A stretch of DNA of 64,000 bases, from contig NZ_AUBS01000001.1 of assembly GCF_000429365.1 (NCBI RefSeq), positions 496,001 through 560,000 on the forward strand. The letters are read 5' to 3'. Within the stretch, counting starts at the first letter, position 1. Each line of letters begins with the position of its first letter. Shown piece after piece: positions 17,800 through 28,734 of this stretch. The position numbers and the translations under genes are program-made. This stretch comes from Pseudodonghicola xiamenensis DSM 18339 (GTDB lineage: Bacteria; Pseudomonadota; Alphaproteobacteria; Rhodobacterales; Rhodobacteraceae). Below the pieces are notes generated by a model. That model was not told the DNA's origin. It searched no databases and was given only the letters and a program-made list of their open reading frames with translations.

Positions 17800-18687
17800 T
17801 CAGTCGCCGCGCTTCAGCCCCTCGGCCAGCTTCATCAGTGCCTGCAGCACCGGAGTGCGCGGGTCCTGGTGCGGTGCGATCAGCCCCACCTCGGGCCGGG
17901 TGCCGCGCCGTTCGATCGGCACCAGGGCCAGATCGTGACCGGCGGCGGTGAACCGCGCCATGTCCTCGGGCAGGATGGTGACGAAAGGGCCATTGAGCAC
18001 GTTCGAGACCATGACGATGGTGGAATTCGATTCCACCAGAACCCGCGGCTCCACCCCGGCCTCCATCAGGTTGCGGTTGATGATGCGGCGGTTCTGCATG
18101 TCGGGTGTCAACAGGCAGAGCCTGAGATCGCCAAGCTCGGCCCAGTTGACCCGCGCCCGCGCAGCCAGCGGGTGCTGCGGCGGACAGACCAGCGCGTAAT
18201 CCTCGCGGTAGAGCGGTTCGGTCGTCATGCGTCCCAGCGGTTCGTTGTCGAGATAGGTGATCCCGGCATCGACATCGAGATTGTCGAGCATCTGCAGGAT
18301 TTCGCCCGAGGAGCGCGACAGCACGGTGAAGGTGACATTCGGATGGCGTTCGGCGTAGCCGGCGGTCAGCCGCGCTGCCCAGGTCAAGGCGGTGGGAATG
18401 ACGGCGATGCGCAGGTGGCCGGCGAGCCCGGCATGCGAGGCGCGCATCTCATCCCGCAACCGGCGGCTGTCGCCGACGATGCGCCGCGCCCACTCCAGCG
18501 CGCGCTGCCCCTCGGGTGTCAGTCCGCCATAGCGCGATCCGCGCTGCACCAGCCGCACGCCCAATTGTTCCTCGAGCTTGCGAATGCCGGCGGACAGGGT
18601 GGGCTGGGTGATCCCCATGGTTTCGGCGGCACGACCGAAGTGCTTTTCCTTGGCCAGCGCCAGCAGCATTTCAAGCTTGTCGATCAT
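17800..18687 (-). CDS. LysR-family transcriptional regulator of the formate dehydrogenase operon
   Basis: A 295-residue LTTR. The N-terminal winged helix-turn-helix is at residues about 2-60 (HFGRAAETMGITQPTLSAGIRKLE), followed by a linker helix and a periplasmic-binding-protein-like effector domain (about 90-290). LysR genes directly upstream of fds operons are common, and this one reads in the same direction as the operon rather than divergently. The ATAG-N7-CTAT palindrome in the gap to fdsG, and a second CTATCGG/CCGATAG inverted repeat upstream of its own start, suggest that it controls both the operon and itself. The effector is unknown; formate or a metabolic signal would be reasonable. 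Confidence 0.9.
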   Translation of the reverse strand: MIDKLEMLLALAKEKHFGRAAETMGITQPTLSAGIRKLEEQLGVRLVQRGSRYGGLTPEGQRALEWARRIVGDSRRLRDEMRASHAGLAGHLRIAVIPTALTWAARLTAGYAERHPNVTFTVLSRSSGEILQMLDNLDVDAGITYLDNEPLGRMTTEPLYREDYALVCPPQHPLAARARVNWAELGDLRLCLLTPDMQNRRIINRNLMEAGVEPRVLVESNSTIVMVSNVLNGPFVTILPEDMARFTAAGHDLALVPIERRGTRPEVGLIAPHQDPRTPVLQALMKLAEGLKRGD

Positions 18688-18696
18688 CGGGAATGC

Positions 18697-18721
18697 CTAT
18701 CGGAACGCGGGACACCGATAG
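18697..18721. promoter_or_regulatory. Inverted repeat upstream of the LysR gene
   Basis: CTATCGG and CCGATAG are separated by 11 bases, 10 bases upstream of the lysR start codon. The CTAT/ATAG ends resemble those of the operator at 17770-17788, so autoregulation is plausible. Confidence 0.5.
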
Positions 18722-18847
18722 AGATCCTAGGATGAATATTTCCCAAAGGTCCAGCCCAGAGGCACGTTAGCGCAGCATGTCCGGTAATTTGGGAAAATGC
18801 CAATTCCCCCTTAAGTCTTTGATAACCATCGTGACTTCAGGGGAAAG

Positions 18848-18937
18848 TGGCGGAGAGACAGGGATTCGAACCCTGGGTGGGCTTGCACCCACAACGGTTT
18901 TCGAGACCGCCCCGTTCGACCACTCCGGCACCTCTCC
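18848..18937 (-). tRNA. tRNA-Ser(CGA)
   Basis: The minus strand gives a 90-nt tRNA with acceptor stem GGAGAGG/TCTCTCC, a D arm with GGTCGAAC, an anticodon loop CTCGAAA (anticodon CGA, reading UCG serine codons), a long variable arm (TGTGGGTGCAAGCCCACC) typical of class II serine tRNAs, and the T loop GGTTCGAATCC. The CCA end is encoded at 18848-18850. The discriminator base is G, as expected for serine. Confidence 0.97.
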
Positions 18938-19061
18938 GCGGGGGTCTGTGAGGGGTGCGTTTAATGGCAATCGCAGGGGGGTGCAAGGCCCGTTTTCGGC
19001 ATCCTTCCGCTTTTCTTGGAATTTCCGTTGCGGGCGGCGTGGAAACTTCTACCTTCCGGCT

Positions 19062-19937
19062 ATGAACATGCTGATCCTCCCCCGTTTCACCCCAGTTTTC
19101 CGCCGGCATGGCCTGTTGGCGGTCCTCTCTGTCCTGCTGCTGATCGCGCTGCAGATGTTGCCGCAACCGGCGCGGGCGGCGGATCGAACGCGGATCGAAA
19201 GCTTTTTGCAGGTGACCGGATTCGATGTGGCGCTGGACGCCATCGGGCAATCGGCAGGCGCGGCGCCGACCATGCTGGGGCTCGATCCCGGCGCCTTCGG
19301 GGCGGAATGGGAACGGTTGTCGGCGCAGGTCTTCGACACCAAGGTGATGCGGCGTCTGGCGCTGGAGCTTTTGCAACCGACCCTCAAGGACGACTGGCTG
19401 GATCACGCCATGGCCTTCTATGGCTCGGCTCTGGGCAAGCGGCTGGTGGCGGCGGAGAATGCCGCGCAAAGCAGCGAGGCCAACCAGAGCGAAGAGGAGG
19501 AGGGCGCCCAGCTGTTGGAGCAGATGCGCGCCGAGAATGCACCCCGAGCGGCCCTGTTTGATCAGATGATAGACGTGATCGGAGGCACCGAGGCCAGCGT
19601 TCGGGCGCTGCAGGAGATTCAATATCGTTTTCTGATGGCCGCCAGTGTCGCCGGTGTGATCGAGCTGCATACCGATTCCGACGGGTTACGCGCGCTTCTG
19701 GATGAGAATCGCGCCGAGCTGACTGCAGAGATCCGGCAATCGTCTCTGGACAAATCCGCCTATACCTATCGCGATTTCAGTGATGAAGAGATCGCGCAAT
19801 ATATAGAGGCCTTGAAGACGCCGGAGATGCAGAAGGTCTATGAACTGCTGAACGCGGTGCAATTCGAAGTCATGGCGAACCGGTTCGAGGTTCTGGCCGG
19901 TCGTATGGCGACGCTGGGCAAGGGCGAGGATATCTGA
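19062..19937 (+). CDS. DUF2059-family exported protein 1
   Basis: A 291-residue protein with a signal peptide (hydrophobic core at about residues 18-31, cleavage near QPARAAD). The C-terminal part, DEEIAQYIEALKTPEMQKVYELL, is the DUF2059 signature of alpha-helical periplasmic proteins of unknown function. The middle has an acidic stretch (SEEEEGAQ). I chose the ATG at 19062, because the in-frame extension upstream would cross the tRNA gene. It is followed after 3 bp by a second member of the same family, so the two form a tandem pair and probably an operon. Confidence 0.8.
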   Translation: MNMLILPRFTPVFRRHGLLAVLSVLLLIALQMLPQPARAADRTRIESFLQVTGFDVALDAIGQSAGAAPTMLGLDPGAFGAEWERLSAQVFDTKVMRRLALELLQPTLKDDWLDHAMAFYGSALGKRLVAAENAAQSSEANQSEEEEGAQLLEQMRAENAPRAALFDQMIDVIGGTEASVRALQEIQYRFLMAASVAGVIELHTDSDGLRALLDENRAELTAEIRQSSLDKSAYTYRDFSDEEIAQYIEALKTPEMQKVYELLNAVQFEVMANRFEVLAGRMATLGKGEDI

Positions 19938-19940
19938 CCC

Positions 19941-20753
19941 ATGCGCCGGCTGCTGTTCCTTGTACTGCTGGCGCTGACGCCTGTCGGGGCGTTGGCCTCC
20001 GGGGTCGAGGAACTGGCGCGACTGCTTGACGTCGAGGGGCTGGCGCAGGCACTGCACGACGAGGGGCTGCAGCAGGGCGCCGCGCTGGATGCCGCGCTGC
20101 TGGAGGGGCAGGGCGGGGCGCATTGGGCTGAAGAGGTGGCGGCGATCTATGACGCCGATGCGATCGCCAGAACCCTTCACGATGCGTTGGCGAGCGGGCT
20201 GACCGAAGAGGAGGCTGCCGCTGCAGTGGCATTCTACGACATACCGCGTGGTCGCCGGATCGTGACGCTGGAGCTGTCGGCGCGCCGGGCGCTGAGCGAC
20301 CCCGATACCGAGGCCGCCGCGCAGGAGGCCTGGCGGCAGCTTGAGCCCCGTAGGCCGGTGTCGGCGCTGGTCGGGCAGGTGACGCGCTATATTGAGGTCA
20401 ACGACCTGATCGAGCTGAACGTGCAGAGCGCCCTGATCGCGCGTTATGCCTTCCTGAGCGGGCTGGCCGACGGTGGCGGGCCCGGCGTCGGGCCGGATCG
20501 GCGTTTGATGCAGGTTCTGGGGCAGGAGGCGGCGACACGGGCGCAAACCCGGGACTGGCTTTATGCCTATCTTTTGATGGCCTATGGGCCGCTGTCTCCC
20601 GAGGAACTGCGCGCCTATGTGGACTTTTGCGAAACCCCTGCGGGGCAGGCGCTGAACCGGGCGCTGTTCAAGGGCTTCGGGGCGATCTATCCCGATATCT
20701 CCTATCGGCTGGGTGGGCGGCTGGCCGCAGCGATGGGCGCCCGCCGGCTCTAG
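19941..20753 (+). CDS. DUF2059-family exported protein 2
   Basis: A 270-residue protein with a signal peptide (MRRLLFLVLLALTPVGALAS). Like its upstream neighbour it has two weakly repeated helical halves; the segments SGLTEEEAAAAVAFYDIPRG and GPLSPEELRAYVDFCETPAG each fit the DUF2059 pattern (a small helix, then 'F/Y-x-T/I-P-x-G'). The pair is divergent enough to be an old duplication. The function is unknown; the periplasm is the likely location. Confidence 0.75.
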   Translation: MRRLLFLVLLALTPVGALASGVEELARLLDVEGLAQALHDEGLQQGAALDAALLEGQGGAHWAEEVAAIYDADAIARTLHDALASGLTEEEAAAAVAFYDIPRGRRIVTLELSARRALSDPDTEAAAQEAWRQLEPRRPVSALVGQVTRYIEVNDLIELNVQSALIARYAFLSGLADGGGPGVGPDRRLMQVLGQEAATRAQTRDWLYAYLLMAYGPLSPEELRAYVDFCETPAGQALNRALFKGFGAIYPDISYRLGGRLAAAMGARRL

Positions 20754-20844
20754 CGAGACGCGGACCATCTGTTCGCGCCGATGTGAAAGGGGTTTGAAAC
20801 GGCGGGTTTGGCGCGAAAACACCATGGGCTACGGGGGAAACCTG

Positions 20845-20873
20845 TTGACAGAATGGCTGCCCGACGCCATAAG
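20845..20873 (+). promoter_or_regulatory. Sigma-70-type promoter of rplU-rpmA
   Basis: A perfect TTGACA (20845-20850) and CATAAG (20868-20873) are separated by 17 bases. Transcription would start near 20880, giving a leader of about 145 nt that includes the hairpin CCCGGC...GCCGGG at 20881-20905. A leader of that size may hold autoregulatory structure for L21. Confidence 0.7.
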
Positions 20874-21024
20874 CGCGCATCCCGGCCCGTTTTTTGCGTG
20901 CCGGGTTTCTCTATCATGACGCCCCCGACGGGGCGCGCTGTCTGACGGTGGTGCGGGTGCAAGCCCCGGCCGCAAACGCCCCGGACGGGGGGCCACAGGA
21001 CGCGGCAAGAAAAGGAATGACCCA

Positions 21025-21591
21025 ATGTTTGCGGTCCTCAAGACCGGTGGCAAGCAGTATAAAGTCCAGGCGGGCGACGTGCTCCGCGTGGAAAAACTGG
21101 CTGCCGATGCCGGCGAAAAAATTCAGTTCAACGACGTTCTGATGCTGGGTGGCGATGCCCCCGTCGTCGGTGCCCCCTTCGTGGCCGGTGCCGCCGTTCA
21201 GGCTGAAGTGATCGACCAGGTCAAAGCCGACAAGGTGATCCACTTCGTTCGTCGCCGCCGGAAACATTCCAGCAAGCGGACCAAGGGCCATCGTCAAAAG
21301 CTGACCCTGATCAAGATCACCGACATCCTGACCTCGGGCGCAGATGCCACCGGCATCAAGGCTGCCACGGGCAAGGGCGCCGATGTTCCCGCTTCGGCTG
21401 CTGCCGCTGGTGCCGACGATCTGACCAAGATCACCGGTGTCGGTCCGGCCGCTGCCAAGAAGCTGGTTGAAGCCGGCCTGAGCAGCTTTGCCCAGATCGC
21501 AGCCTTGTCGGATGCCGATATTGCTGCTATCGACGCGGTCAAAGTGAAACCCGAATGGGTTGAGCAGGCCAAAGAGCTGGCTCAAGCGTAA
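21025..21591 (+). CDS. rplU: Ribosomal protein L21 with C-terminal helix-hairpin-helix extension
   Basis: The first ~103 residues are a normal bL21 (MFAVLKTGGKQYKVQAGDVL at the start, and the RRRKHSSKRTKGHRQ basic segment), a 23S-rRNA-binding protein of the large subunit. After an Ala/Gly-rich linker, residues about 130-188 form a helix-hairpin-helix-like domain (DDLTKITGVGPAAAKKL, then FAQIAALSDADIAAID), so the protein is 188 residues against about 103 in E. coli. Such a tail is seen in alphaproteobacterial L21; what it binds is unclear. The gene starts an rplU-rpmA operon with its own strong promoter. Confidence 0.97.
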   Translation: MFAVLKTGGKQYKVQAGDVLRVEKLAADAGEKIQFNDVLMLGGDAPVVGAPFVAGAAVQAEVIDQVKADKVIHFVRRRRKHSSKRTKGHRQKLTLIKITDILTSGADATGIKAATGKGADVPASAAAAGADDLTKITGVGPAAAKKLVEAGLSSFAQIAALSDADIAAIDAVKVKPEWVEQAKELAQA

Positions 21592-21603
21592 GGAGAGAGA
21601 CGA

Positions 21604-21873
21604 ATGGCACACAAAAAAGCTGGCGGTTCCTCCCGCAACGGTCGCGACTCTGACGGTCGCCGCCTTGGCGTAAAGCTCTATGGCGGTCAGGCCGTCATTC
21701 CGGGCAACATCATCGTGCGTCAGCGCGGCACCAAGTTCTGGCCGGGCGAAGGCGTTGGCATGGGCAAGGATCACACGATCTTCGCCGTGACCGATGGCGC
21801 CGTGAAGTTCCACAAAGGCCTCAAGGGCCGCACCTTCATTTCGGTCCTGCCGGTGGCGGAGGCCGCTGAGTAA
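21604..21873 (+). CDS. rpmA: Ribosomal protein L27
   Basis: An 89-residue bL27. [20 protein letters not shown] is the conserved N-terminus whose flexible tail reaches the peptidyl-transferase centre, with no N-terminal extension of the kind cleaved in Firmicutes. It follows rplU by 12 bp with AAGGAGAGA as ribosome site. A hairpin terminator follows at 21901. Confidence 0.98.
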   Translation: MAHKKAGGSSRNGRDSDGRRLGVKLYGGQAVIPGNIIVRQRGTKFWPGEGVGMGKDHTIFAVTDGAVKFHKGLKGRTFISVLPVAEAAE

Positions 21874-21900
21874 GCCGTAACCTGAAGGGTTCAAGAACTT

Positions 21901-21933
21901 AGGGGATCGGCGAAACCGCCGGTCCCCTTTCTT
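21901..21933 (+). terminator. Terminator of rplU-rpmA
   Basis: AGGGGA-tCGGCG-aaa-CCGCCGg-TCCCCT forms a long stem followed by TTTCTTG. It lies 28 bases after the rpmA stop. Confidence 0.8.
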
Positions 21934-22053
21934 GTTTCCGGGCTGCGACAGACCGCGGCCTTGCGGGAGGCGGGGACAAAAAACATATGAGTATCACGGT
22001 TCGCTGCAAAAGCAGTCCGAAGGCCCTGTGAAGTTCGGAGGAGGAACGGACAG

Positions 22054-22590
22054 ATGAAGATGGATCAGATCATGGCTCAGCCCATCATCGAAGCCGAGCG
22101 CTTTACGCTGCGCCCGGTCCGGCGTTCGGACATGGGGCTGATCGAGCTCTATGCCGGCGATGTGCGTGTGGCGAAGATGACCACCTCGATCCCGCATCCC
22201 TATCCGCCCGGTGCGGCGGAAGCTTTCGTGACCCGCGCAATGGATCCGGAAACCGAGGCGGTGGTCTGGGCGATCGACGGCACCAAGGCCGGCGAGGCCG
22301 AGCTGTTGGGGCTGATCAATCTCAAGCAGATGGACCGGAACCAATCCGAAGTCGGTTATTGGGTGGCGCCGTTGTTCTGGAACACCGGGCTGGCCTCCGA
22401 GGCGCTGGAAGTGCTGATCGCCGCCAACCCGCTGAAGAATGCCGCCATGTTCGCTAGTGTCTTTCAGGACAACCCGGCCTCGGCCCGGGTGTTGACCCAT
22501 TGTGGTTTCGCCTATCTTGGCGATGCCGAAATATACTCGGTGGCCCGTGACGCCACCGTACCCACCTGGACCTACAGCCGAAAACTTTGA
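22054..22590 (+). CDS. GNAT N-acetyltransferase, RimJ/RimL type
   Basis: A 178-residue acetyl-CoA-dependent transferase. It begins with the RimL-like ERFTLRPVRRSDMG, has the beta-4 segment SEVGYWVAPLFWNTGLASEAL that corresponds to motif A (acetyl-CoA pyrophosphate binding), and ends with ASARVLTHCGFAYLG, the usual motif B. The substrate (ribosomal protein N-terminus or small molecule) is not evident. The ATG at 22054 follows GGAGGAGGA at ideal spacing. It lies between rpmA and obgE in the same direction, a frequent arrangement in this family. Confidence 0.9.
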   Translation: MKMDQIMAQPIIEAERFTLRPVRRSDMGLIELYAGDVRVAKMTTSIPHPYPPGAAEAFVTRAMDPETEAVVWAIDGTKAGEAELLGLINLKQMDRNQSEVGYWVAPLFWNTGLASEALEVLIAANPLKNAAMFASVFQDNPASARVLTHCGFAYLGDAEIYSVARDATVPTWTYSRKL

Positions 22591-22617
22591 TTGTGGCTGG
22601 ATGGTCCTTTGCGTTAG

Positions 22618-24761
<2,144 letters not shown>

Positions 24762-24793
24762 GAAATAACCTGTTGATGTGAAAGGCAGATGCG

Positions 24794-26059
24794 ATGAAAG
24801 ACAGCATGACCATCCCCGCCCTTATGGCTGAGATCGGCGCCCGCGCGAAAGCGGCCGCGGCAGAGCTGGCTTTCGCACCAGCCGCCAAGAAGACCGCCGC
24901 ACTCGAGGCGGCGGCTGATGCGGTCTGGGCCCGGCGGGCCGAGATCATCGAAGCCAATGCCAAGGATCTGGAGTACGGCCGGAACAAGGGGCTGACCCCG
25001 GCGATGATGGACCGGCTGCGTCTGGACGAGGCGCGGATTCAGGGCATCGTCGGCGGGCTGCGCACGGTGGCGGCCCAGGCCGATCCGGTGGGCGCGGTGA
25101 TTGCCGAATGGGACATGCCCTCGGGGATCCATATCGAACGGGTGCGCACGCCCCTGGGCGTTGTCGGCGTGATCTATGAATCGCGGCCCAACGTGACAGC
25201 GGATGCCGGGGCGCTCTGCCTCAAGGCCGGCAATGCGGTGATCCTGCGGGGCGGTTCGGAAAGCTTCCATTCCTCCAGCGCCATTCACGCCTGTCTGGTC
25301 GATGGGCTGAAGGCCGCGGGCCTGCCCGAGGACGCGATCCAACTGGTGCCGACGCGCGACCGCGCGGCGGTGTCGGAACTGCTGACGATGACCGATTACG
25401 TCGACGTCATCGTGCCACGGGGTGGCAAGGGGTTGGTCGGTCTGGTCCAGCGCGAGGCGCGGGTGCCGGTCTTTGCCCATCTCGAGGGGATCGTTCACAT
25501 CTATATCGACGCTTCTGCCGATCTGGAAAAGACCCTGAAGGTGGTGATGAACGCCAAGACCCGACGCACGGGGATCTGTGGCGCGGCCGAATGCCTGCTG
25601 ATTCACCAGGATGTTATCGACACCATCGGCAAGCCGGTGATCGAGGCACTTGAGAAGGCCGGGGTCGAGGTTCATGCCGCCGGAGCGCTGGCCGAGATCG
25701 CCGGCACCACGCTCGCGACCGAGGACGACTGGGGGCACGAATTCCTGGACATGATCATCGCGGCCAAGCCGGTCGAGGATGTCGATGCGGCCATCGCCCA
25801 TATCCGCCGTTATGGATCGAACCATACCGATTGCATCATGGCAGAAGATTCCTGGGCGGTTGAGCGGTTTTTCCAACGGCTCGACAGCGCGATTCTTATG
25901 CACAATGCCTCGACCCAATTCGCCGATGGCGGTGAATTCGGCATGGGGGCCGAGATCGGTATCGCCACCGGCAAGATGCACGCCCGTGGCCCCGTCGGGG
26001 CTGAGCAGCTGACCAGCTTCAAATATCTGGTGACAGGCGACGGGGCAGTGCGGGGCTGA
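24794..26059 (+). CDS. proA: Gamma-glutamyl phosphate reductase
   Basis: A 421-residue NADPH-dependent member of the aldehyde dehydrogenase superfamily that reduces gamma-glutamyl phosphate to glutamate semialdehyde, the second step of proline synthesis. The catalytic cysteine is in [11 protein letters not shown] near residue 260, and the family motifs [13 protein letters not shown] and [10 protein letters not shown] are present. ProA acts together with ProB. It converges on chpT with 4 bp between the stops. Confidence 0.98.
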   Translation: MKDSMTIPALMAEIGARAKAAAAELAFAPAAKKTAALEAAADAVWARRAEIIEANAKDLEYGRNKGLTPAMMDRLRLDEARIQGIVGGLRTVAAQADPVGAVIAEWDMPSGIHIERVRTPLGVVGVIYESRPNVTADAGALCLKAGNAVILRGGSESFHSSSAIHACLVDGLKAAGLPEDAIQLVPTRDRAAVSELLTMTDYVDVIVPRGGKGLVGLVQREARVPVFAHLEGIVHIYIDASADLEKTLKVVMNAKTRRTGICGAAECLLIHQDVIDTIGKPVIEALEKAGVEVHAAGALAEIAGTTLATEDDWGHEFLDMIIAAKPVEDVDAAIAHIRRYGSNHTDCIMAEDSWAVERFFQRLDSAILMHNASTQFADGGEFGMGAEIGIATGKMHARGPVGAEQLTSFKYLVTGDGAVRG

Positions 26060-26063
26060 GGCC

Positions 26064-26672
26064 TCAGAAGATGATCGAAAGCCCGGCGTCCTCCTGCCGG
26101 GCCGTGATCTGCCGGCCGATCTGATCGGCGGCGGCAGGCAGCAGCAGATATTGAATCCGGGCGGGCGCGGGAACCACGCGTTCGCCCTGACCATCGAGCC
26201 AGGACCACAGCCCGGTGTCGACCGCGATCCGCTCTGCCCTTGCGGTGATTGTCCAGATGCCTTCGGCGACAGAGACCTCGATCTCGCCGCCACGCGGCAG
26301 CGCCGCCTCGAGGCAGAGGATCGCCAGAAAGGCCAACTTGACGTCCGAGCGCCGCTGCGCCCCCTCAGGACGCCAGACATAGGACACCCGGCCCTCATGG
26401 GCGATTTCCTTTAGCGTGGTGGTGATGTCCGATCCGGGCACCATCTGTTCGCCCGGCGCGCCGAAGGCGATGCGGAAGAACCGCAGCCGGGCGCTGGCGC
26501 CCTGGGCGCTGTCCGAAATCAGTTGAAATTCGGGTCCTGCCGGGGTGCCGGTCATCTCCAGCAGCTCAAGCCCATTGACGATGGCGCCGATCGGGCCGAT
26601 CAGATCGTGACAGATGCGCGACGCGATCAGCGCCGACAGATCCTGCGGGGTAAGGTCGGTGGGATTCTTCAT
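26064..26672 (-). CDS. chpT: Histidine phosphotransferase ChpT
   Basis: A 202-residue cytoplasmic phosphotransferase of the CckA-ChpT-CtrA/CpdR relay. The phosphorylatable histidine is His22 in SRICHDLIGPIGAIVNGLELL (quoted to residue 41 in two parts: SRICHDLIGP and IGAIVNGLELL). The remainder is a degenerate HATPase-like domain without the N, G1 and G2 boxes, as in known ChpT proteins. In Rhodobacteraceae this relay controls motility, gene-transfer agent and envelope genes. The ATG at 26672 puts the histidine at the expected distance from the N-terminus. Its start is only 16 bp from the start of the divergent DUF3553 gene, and no clear Shine-Dalgarno is present. Confidence 0.9.
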   Translation of the reverse strand: MKNPTDLTPQDLSALIASRICHDLIGPIGAIVNGLELLEMTGTPAGPEFQLISDSAQGASARLRFFRIAFGAPGEQMVPGSDITTTLKEIAHEGRVSYVWRPEGAQRRSDVKLAFLAILCLEAALPRGGEIEVSVAEGIWTITARAERIAVDTGLWSWLDGQGERVVPAPARIQYLLLPAAADQIGRQITARQEDAGLSIIF

Positions 26673-26688
26673 GAGGCTACTTTGACCG

Positions 26689-26871
26689 ATGACTGATTTG
26701 AACTCCATACTGCAACCGGGCATGCTGGTGCGCCACCCCGATTGTCCCGATTGGGGCGTGGGGCAGGTGCAATCGAACATCGGCGGCAAGATCACCGTCA
26801 ATTTCCGCGAGGCGGGCAAGGTGGTGATCGACGGCAGCCGCGTCGCGCTGGAGCCGGTGTTCGACGCCTGA
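26689..26871 (+). CDS. DUF3553 small protein
   Basis: A 60-residue protein starting MTDLNSILQPGMLVRHPDCP with the core DWGVGQVQSNIGGKITVNF. This matches DUF3553, a small beta-barrel-like family that resembles the CarD/Mfd RNA-polymerase-interacting (RID) fold in its 'GxxVxHPxxGxGxV' pattern; that likeness is my reading and is not established. It is divergent from chpT with only 16 bp between start codons. The function is unknown. Confidence 0.85.
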   Translation: MTDLNSILQPGMLVRHPDCPDWGVGQVQSNIGGKITVNFREAGKVVIDGSRVALEPVFDA

Positions 26872-26957
26872 AGCGTTCCGGGTTGCGGTTGCAAGTCTGC
26901 CTGTCGATGCGGTATCAGCATCCAACGCCCGACTTTCTATTGCGTTCAAGGACGACC

Positions 26958-27722
26958 ATGCCAGACAGCGGCCCCGATTTTACGGTCAAGATTGCCGAAA
27001 CCGAGGCCGAGCTGCGCGCCGCCCAGGCGTTGCGCTATGAGGTTTTCGTCAGGGAACTGGGCGCCGGTGGCGATCTGGTCGACCATGAGGCCGGGCTGGA
27101 ACGCGACCGCTTCGATCCCTTCTTCGATCACATGATCTGCACCGATAGCCGCAGCGGCGCGGTGGTCGGTGTCTATCGGTTGCTGCGCGACGATCAGGCG
27201 AAGGCGGTAGGGCAGTTCTATTCCGAGGACGAATACGACCTGAGTGCGCTCAAGGCCTCGGGCCGCAAACTTCTGGAACTGGGCCGGTCCTGCCTGCACC
27301 CCGATTATCGCGGGGGTACCGCGATGTTTTATCTGTGGAGCGGTCTGGCCGCCTATGTCGCCGAACACGGGATCGAGATTCTGTTCGGCACCGCCAGCTT
27401 TCACGGCACCGATGTACAGGACTTGGCGCAGCCGCTGTCGATGCTGCATCACAATCACCTGGCGCCGCCGGAATTGCGCGTGCGGACGCAGCCGGCGCAT
27501 TTCCAGTCAATGGATCTGGTGCCGGCCGATCAGCTCGATCGCCGCGGGGCCATGCTGAAGGTGCCGGCGCTGATCAAGGCCTATCTGCGCTTGGGGGGCT
27601 TCGTGGGCGAGGGGGCCTTCGTCGATCATGCCTTCAACACCACCGACGTCTGCCTGGTGCTGGACACCAGCCGAATGAACCAGCGACAGCGCCGCATCTA
27701 TACCGGTGAGCGCGCCGGATGA
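26958..27722 (+). CDS. olsB: L-ornithine N(alpha)-acyltransferase OlsB
   Basis: A 254-residue GNAT-like enzyme that transfers a 3-hydroxyacyl group from ACP to ornithine, the first step of ornithine-lipid synthesis. The OlsB pattern [14 protein letters not shown], then [16 protein letters not shown] and [11 protein letters not shown], is clear. The ATG at 26958 follows CAAGGAC; an earlier in-frame ATG at 26907 adds unconserved residues. Its stop overlaps the start of olsA (ATGA), so both enzymes are made together. Ornithine lipids replace phospholipids when phosphate is scarce. Confidence 0.95.
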   Translation: MPDSGPDFTVKIAETEAELRAAQALRYEVFVRELGAGGDLVDHEAGLERDRFDPFFDHMICTDSRSGAVVGVYRLLRDDQAKAVGQFYSEDEYDLSALKASGRKLLELGRSCLHPDYRGGTAMFYLWSGLAAYVAEHGIEILFGTASFHGTDVQDLAQPLSMLHHNHLAPPELRVRTQPAHFQSMDLVPADQLDRRGAMLKVPALIKAYLRLGGFVGEGAFVDHAFNTTDVCLVLDTSRMNQRQRRIYTGERAG

Positions 27723-28561
27723 GCGCCACCTGGGACAGCGAGACGCCGCCCGATCCGGTCAAGGTTTCGCCATTGGGCTGGGCGCTGGTGGCGATCCGGG
27801 GCGTGGCGCTGATCGCGCTGATCGGCATCTGCCTGGCAATCTTGCTGTTGCTGCGGCTGGTCGAGCGTCCGATCTGGGGGCAGGGTCGGCCGATCACCCC
27901 CTTCATCACCCAATTCGTCTGCCGCAATGCCTTTCGTATCCTCGGTATCGGTTTCGCCACCCATGGCAGGCCGCTGAAGGGGCGGGGCGCGGTGGTGGCG
28001 AACCACAGCTCCTGGCTGGATATCTTCACGCTGAACGCGGGCCAGCGGATCTATTTCGTGTCGAAGGCCGAGGTTGCCAATTGGCCCGGCATCGGCATTC
28101 TCGCCCGCGCCACCGGCACCATCTTCATCGAACGCGACCGCAAGCAGGCGCAGGCACAGACGGCGCTGTTCGAACAGCGGCTGCTGGCGGGGCACAAGCT
28201 CTTGTTCTTCCCCGAAGGCACCTCGACCGACGGGCTCAGGGTGCTGCCGTTCAAATCGACGCTCTTCGGAGCCTTCTATGCCGAGGATCTGCGCGATGTG
28301 CTGCAGATCCAGCCGGTCAGCGTCATCTATCACGCGCCCAGCGGGCAACCGGCCCGGTTTTATGGCTGGTGGGGCGATATGGGCTTTGGCCCGCATCTGA
28401 TCAAGACGCTGTCGGCACGTCGGCAGGGGCGGGTCGATGTGGTGTTTCACCAGCCGCTCAACGTCGCCGATTATCCCGACCGCAAGGCGCTTTGCGCCAT
28501 GGCCGAGGCTCTGGTGCGGGCCGGGGTCGCAGCCTATTTGCCGGCGCCGGCCGGGGCCTGA
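27719..28561 (+). CDS. olsA: Lyso-ornithine lipid O-acyltransferase OlsA
   Basis: A 280-residue PlsC-type acyltransferase. A membrane segment at residues about 23-47 precedes the catalytic NHSSWLD box (His96 and Asp101), and [10 protein letters not shown] is the substrate-binding box. It adds the second acyl chain to lyso-ornithine lipid at the inner membrane. Its ATG overlaps the olsB stop. The gene ends 173 bp before rpsB. Confidence 0.94.
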   Translation: MSATWDSETPPDPVKVSPLGWALVAIRGVALIALIGICLAILLLLRLVERPIWGQGRPITPFITQFVCRNAFRILGIGFATHGRPLKGRGAVVANHSSWLDIFTLNAGQRIYFVSKAEVANWPGIGILARATGTIFIERDRKQAQAQTALFEQRLLAGHKLLFFPEGTSTDGLRVLPFKSTLFGAFYAEDLRDVLQIQPVSVIYHAPSGQPARFYGWWGDMGFGPHLIKTLSARRQGRVDVVFHQPLNVADYPDRKALCAMAEALVRAGVAAYLPAPAGA

Positions 28562-28582
28562 CGGTTTTGCGCCCCGCGGGGG

Positions 28583-28611
28583 TTGCGCATCCGTCAAAGA
28601 TCACTTATATG
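28583..28611 (+). promoter_or_regulatory. Probable promoter of rpsB-tsf
   Basis: TTGCGC (28583-28588) and TATATG (28606-28611) are 17 bases apart, 124 bases upstream of rpsB. The leader contains a CAAACCC/GGGTTTG hairpin at 28622-28642 that could take part in S2 autoregulation. Confidence 0.5.
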
Positions 28612-28734
28612 CCGCGCCATTCAAACCCGCAGGCGGGGTTTGGGCTGCATGGGAGAGACATCCCCATCGGTCCGCCGGTTGGAGCACAGGCTTCTGCACC
28701 CCCGCCCAGGCGTAAACCGGAAAGGAAAATACGC

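Noticed and set aside
18777..19061. N-terminal extension of the first DUF2059 protein
   Set aside because: It would translate antisense to the tRNA-Ser gene, and the signal peptide begins just after the ATG at 19062.
27706..28734. In-frame extension of rpsB through olsA
   Set aside because: The frame is open by chance; olsA is clearly coded in another frame, and S2 has a conserved start at 28735 with a good ribosome site.
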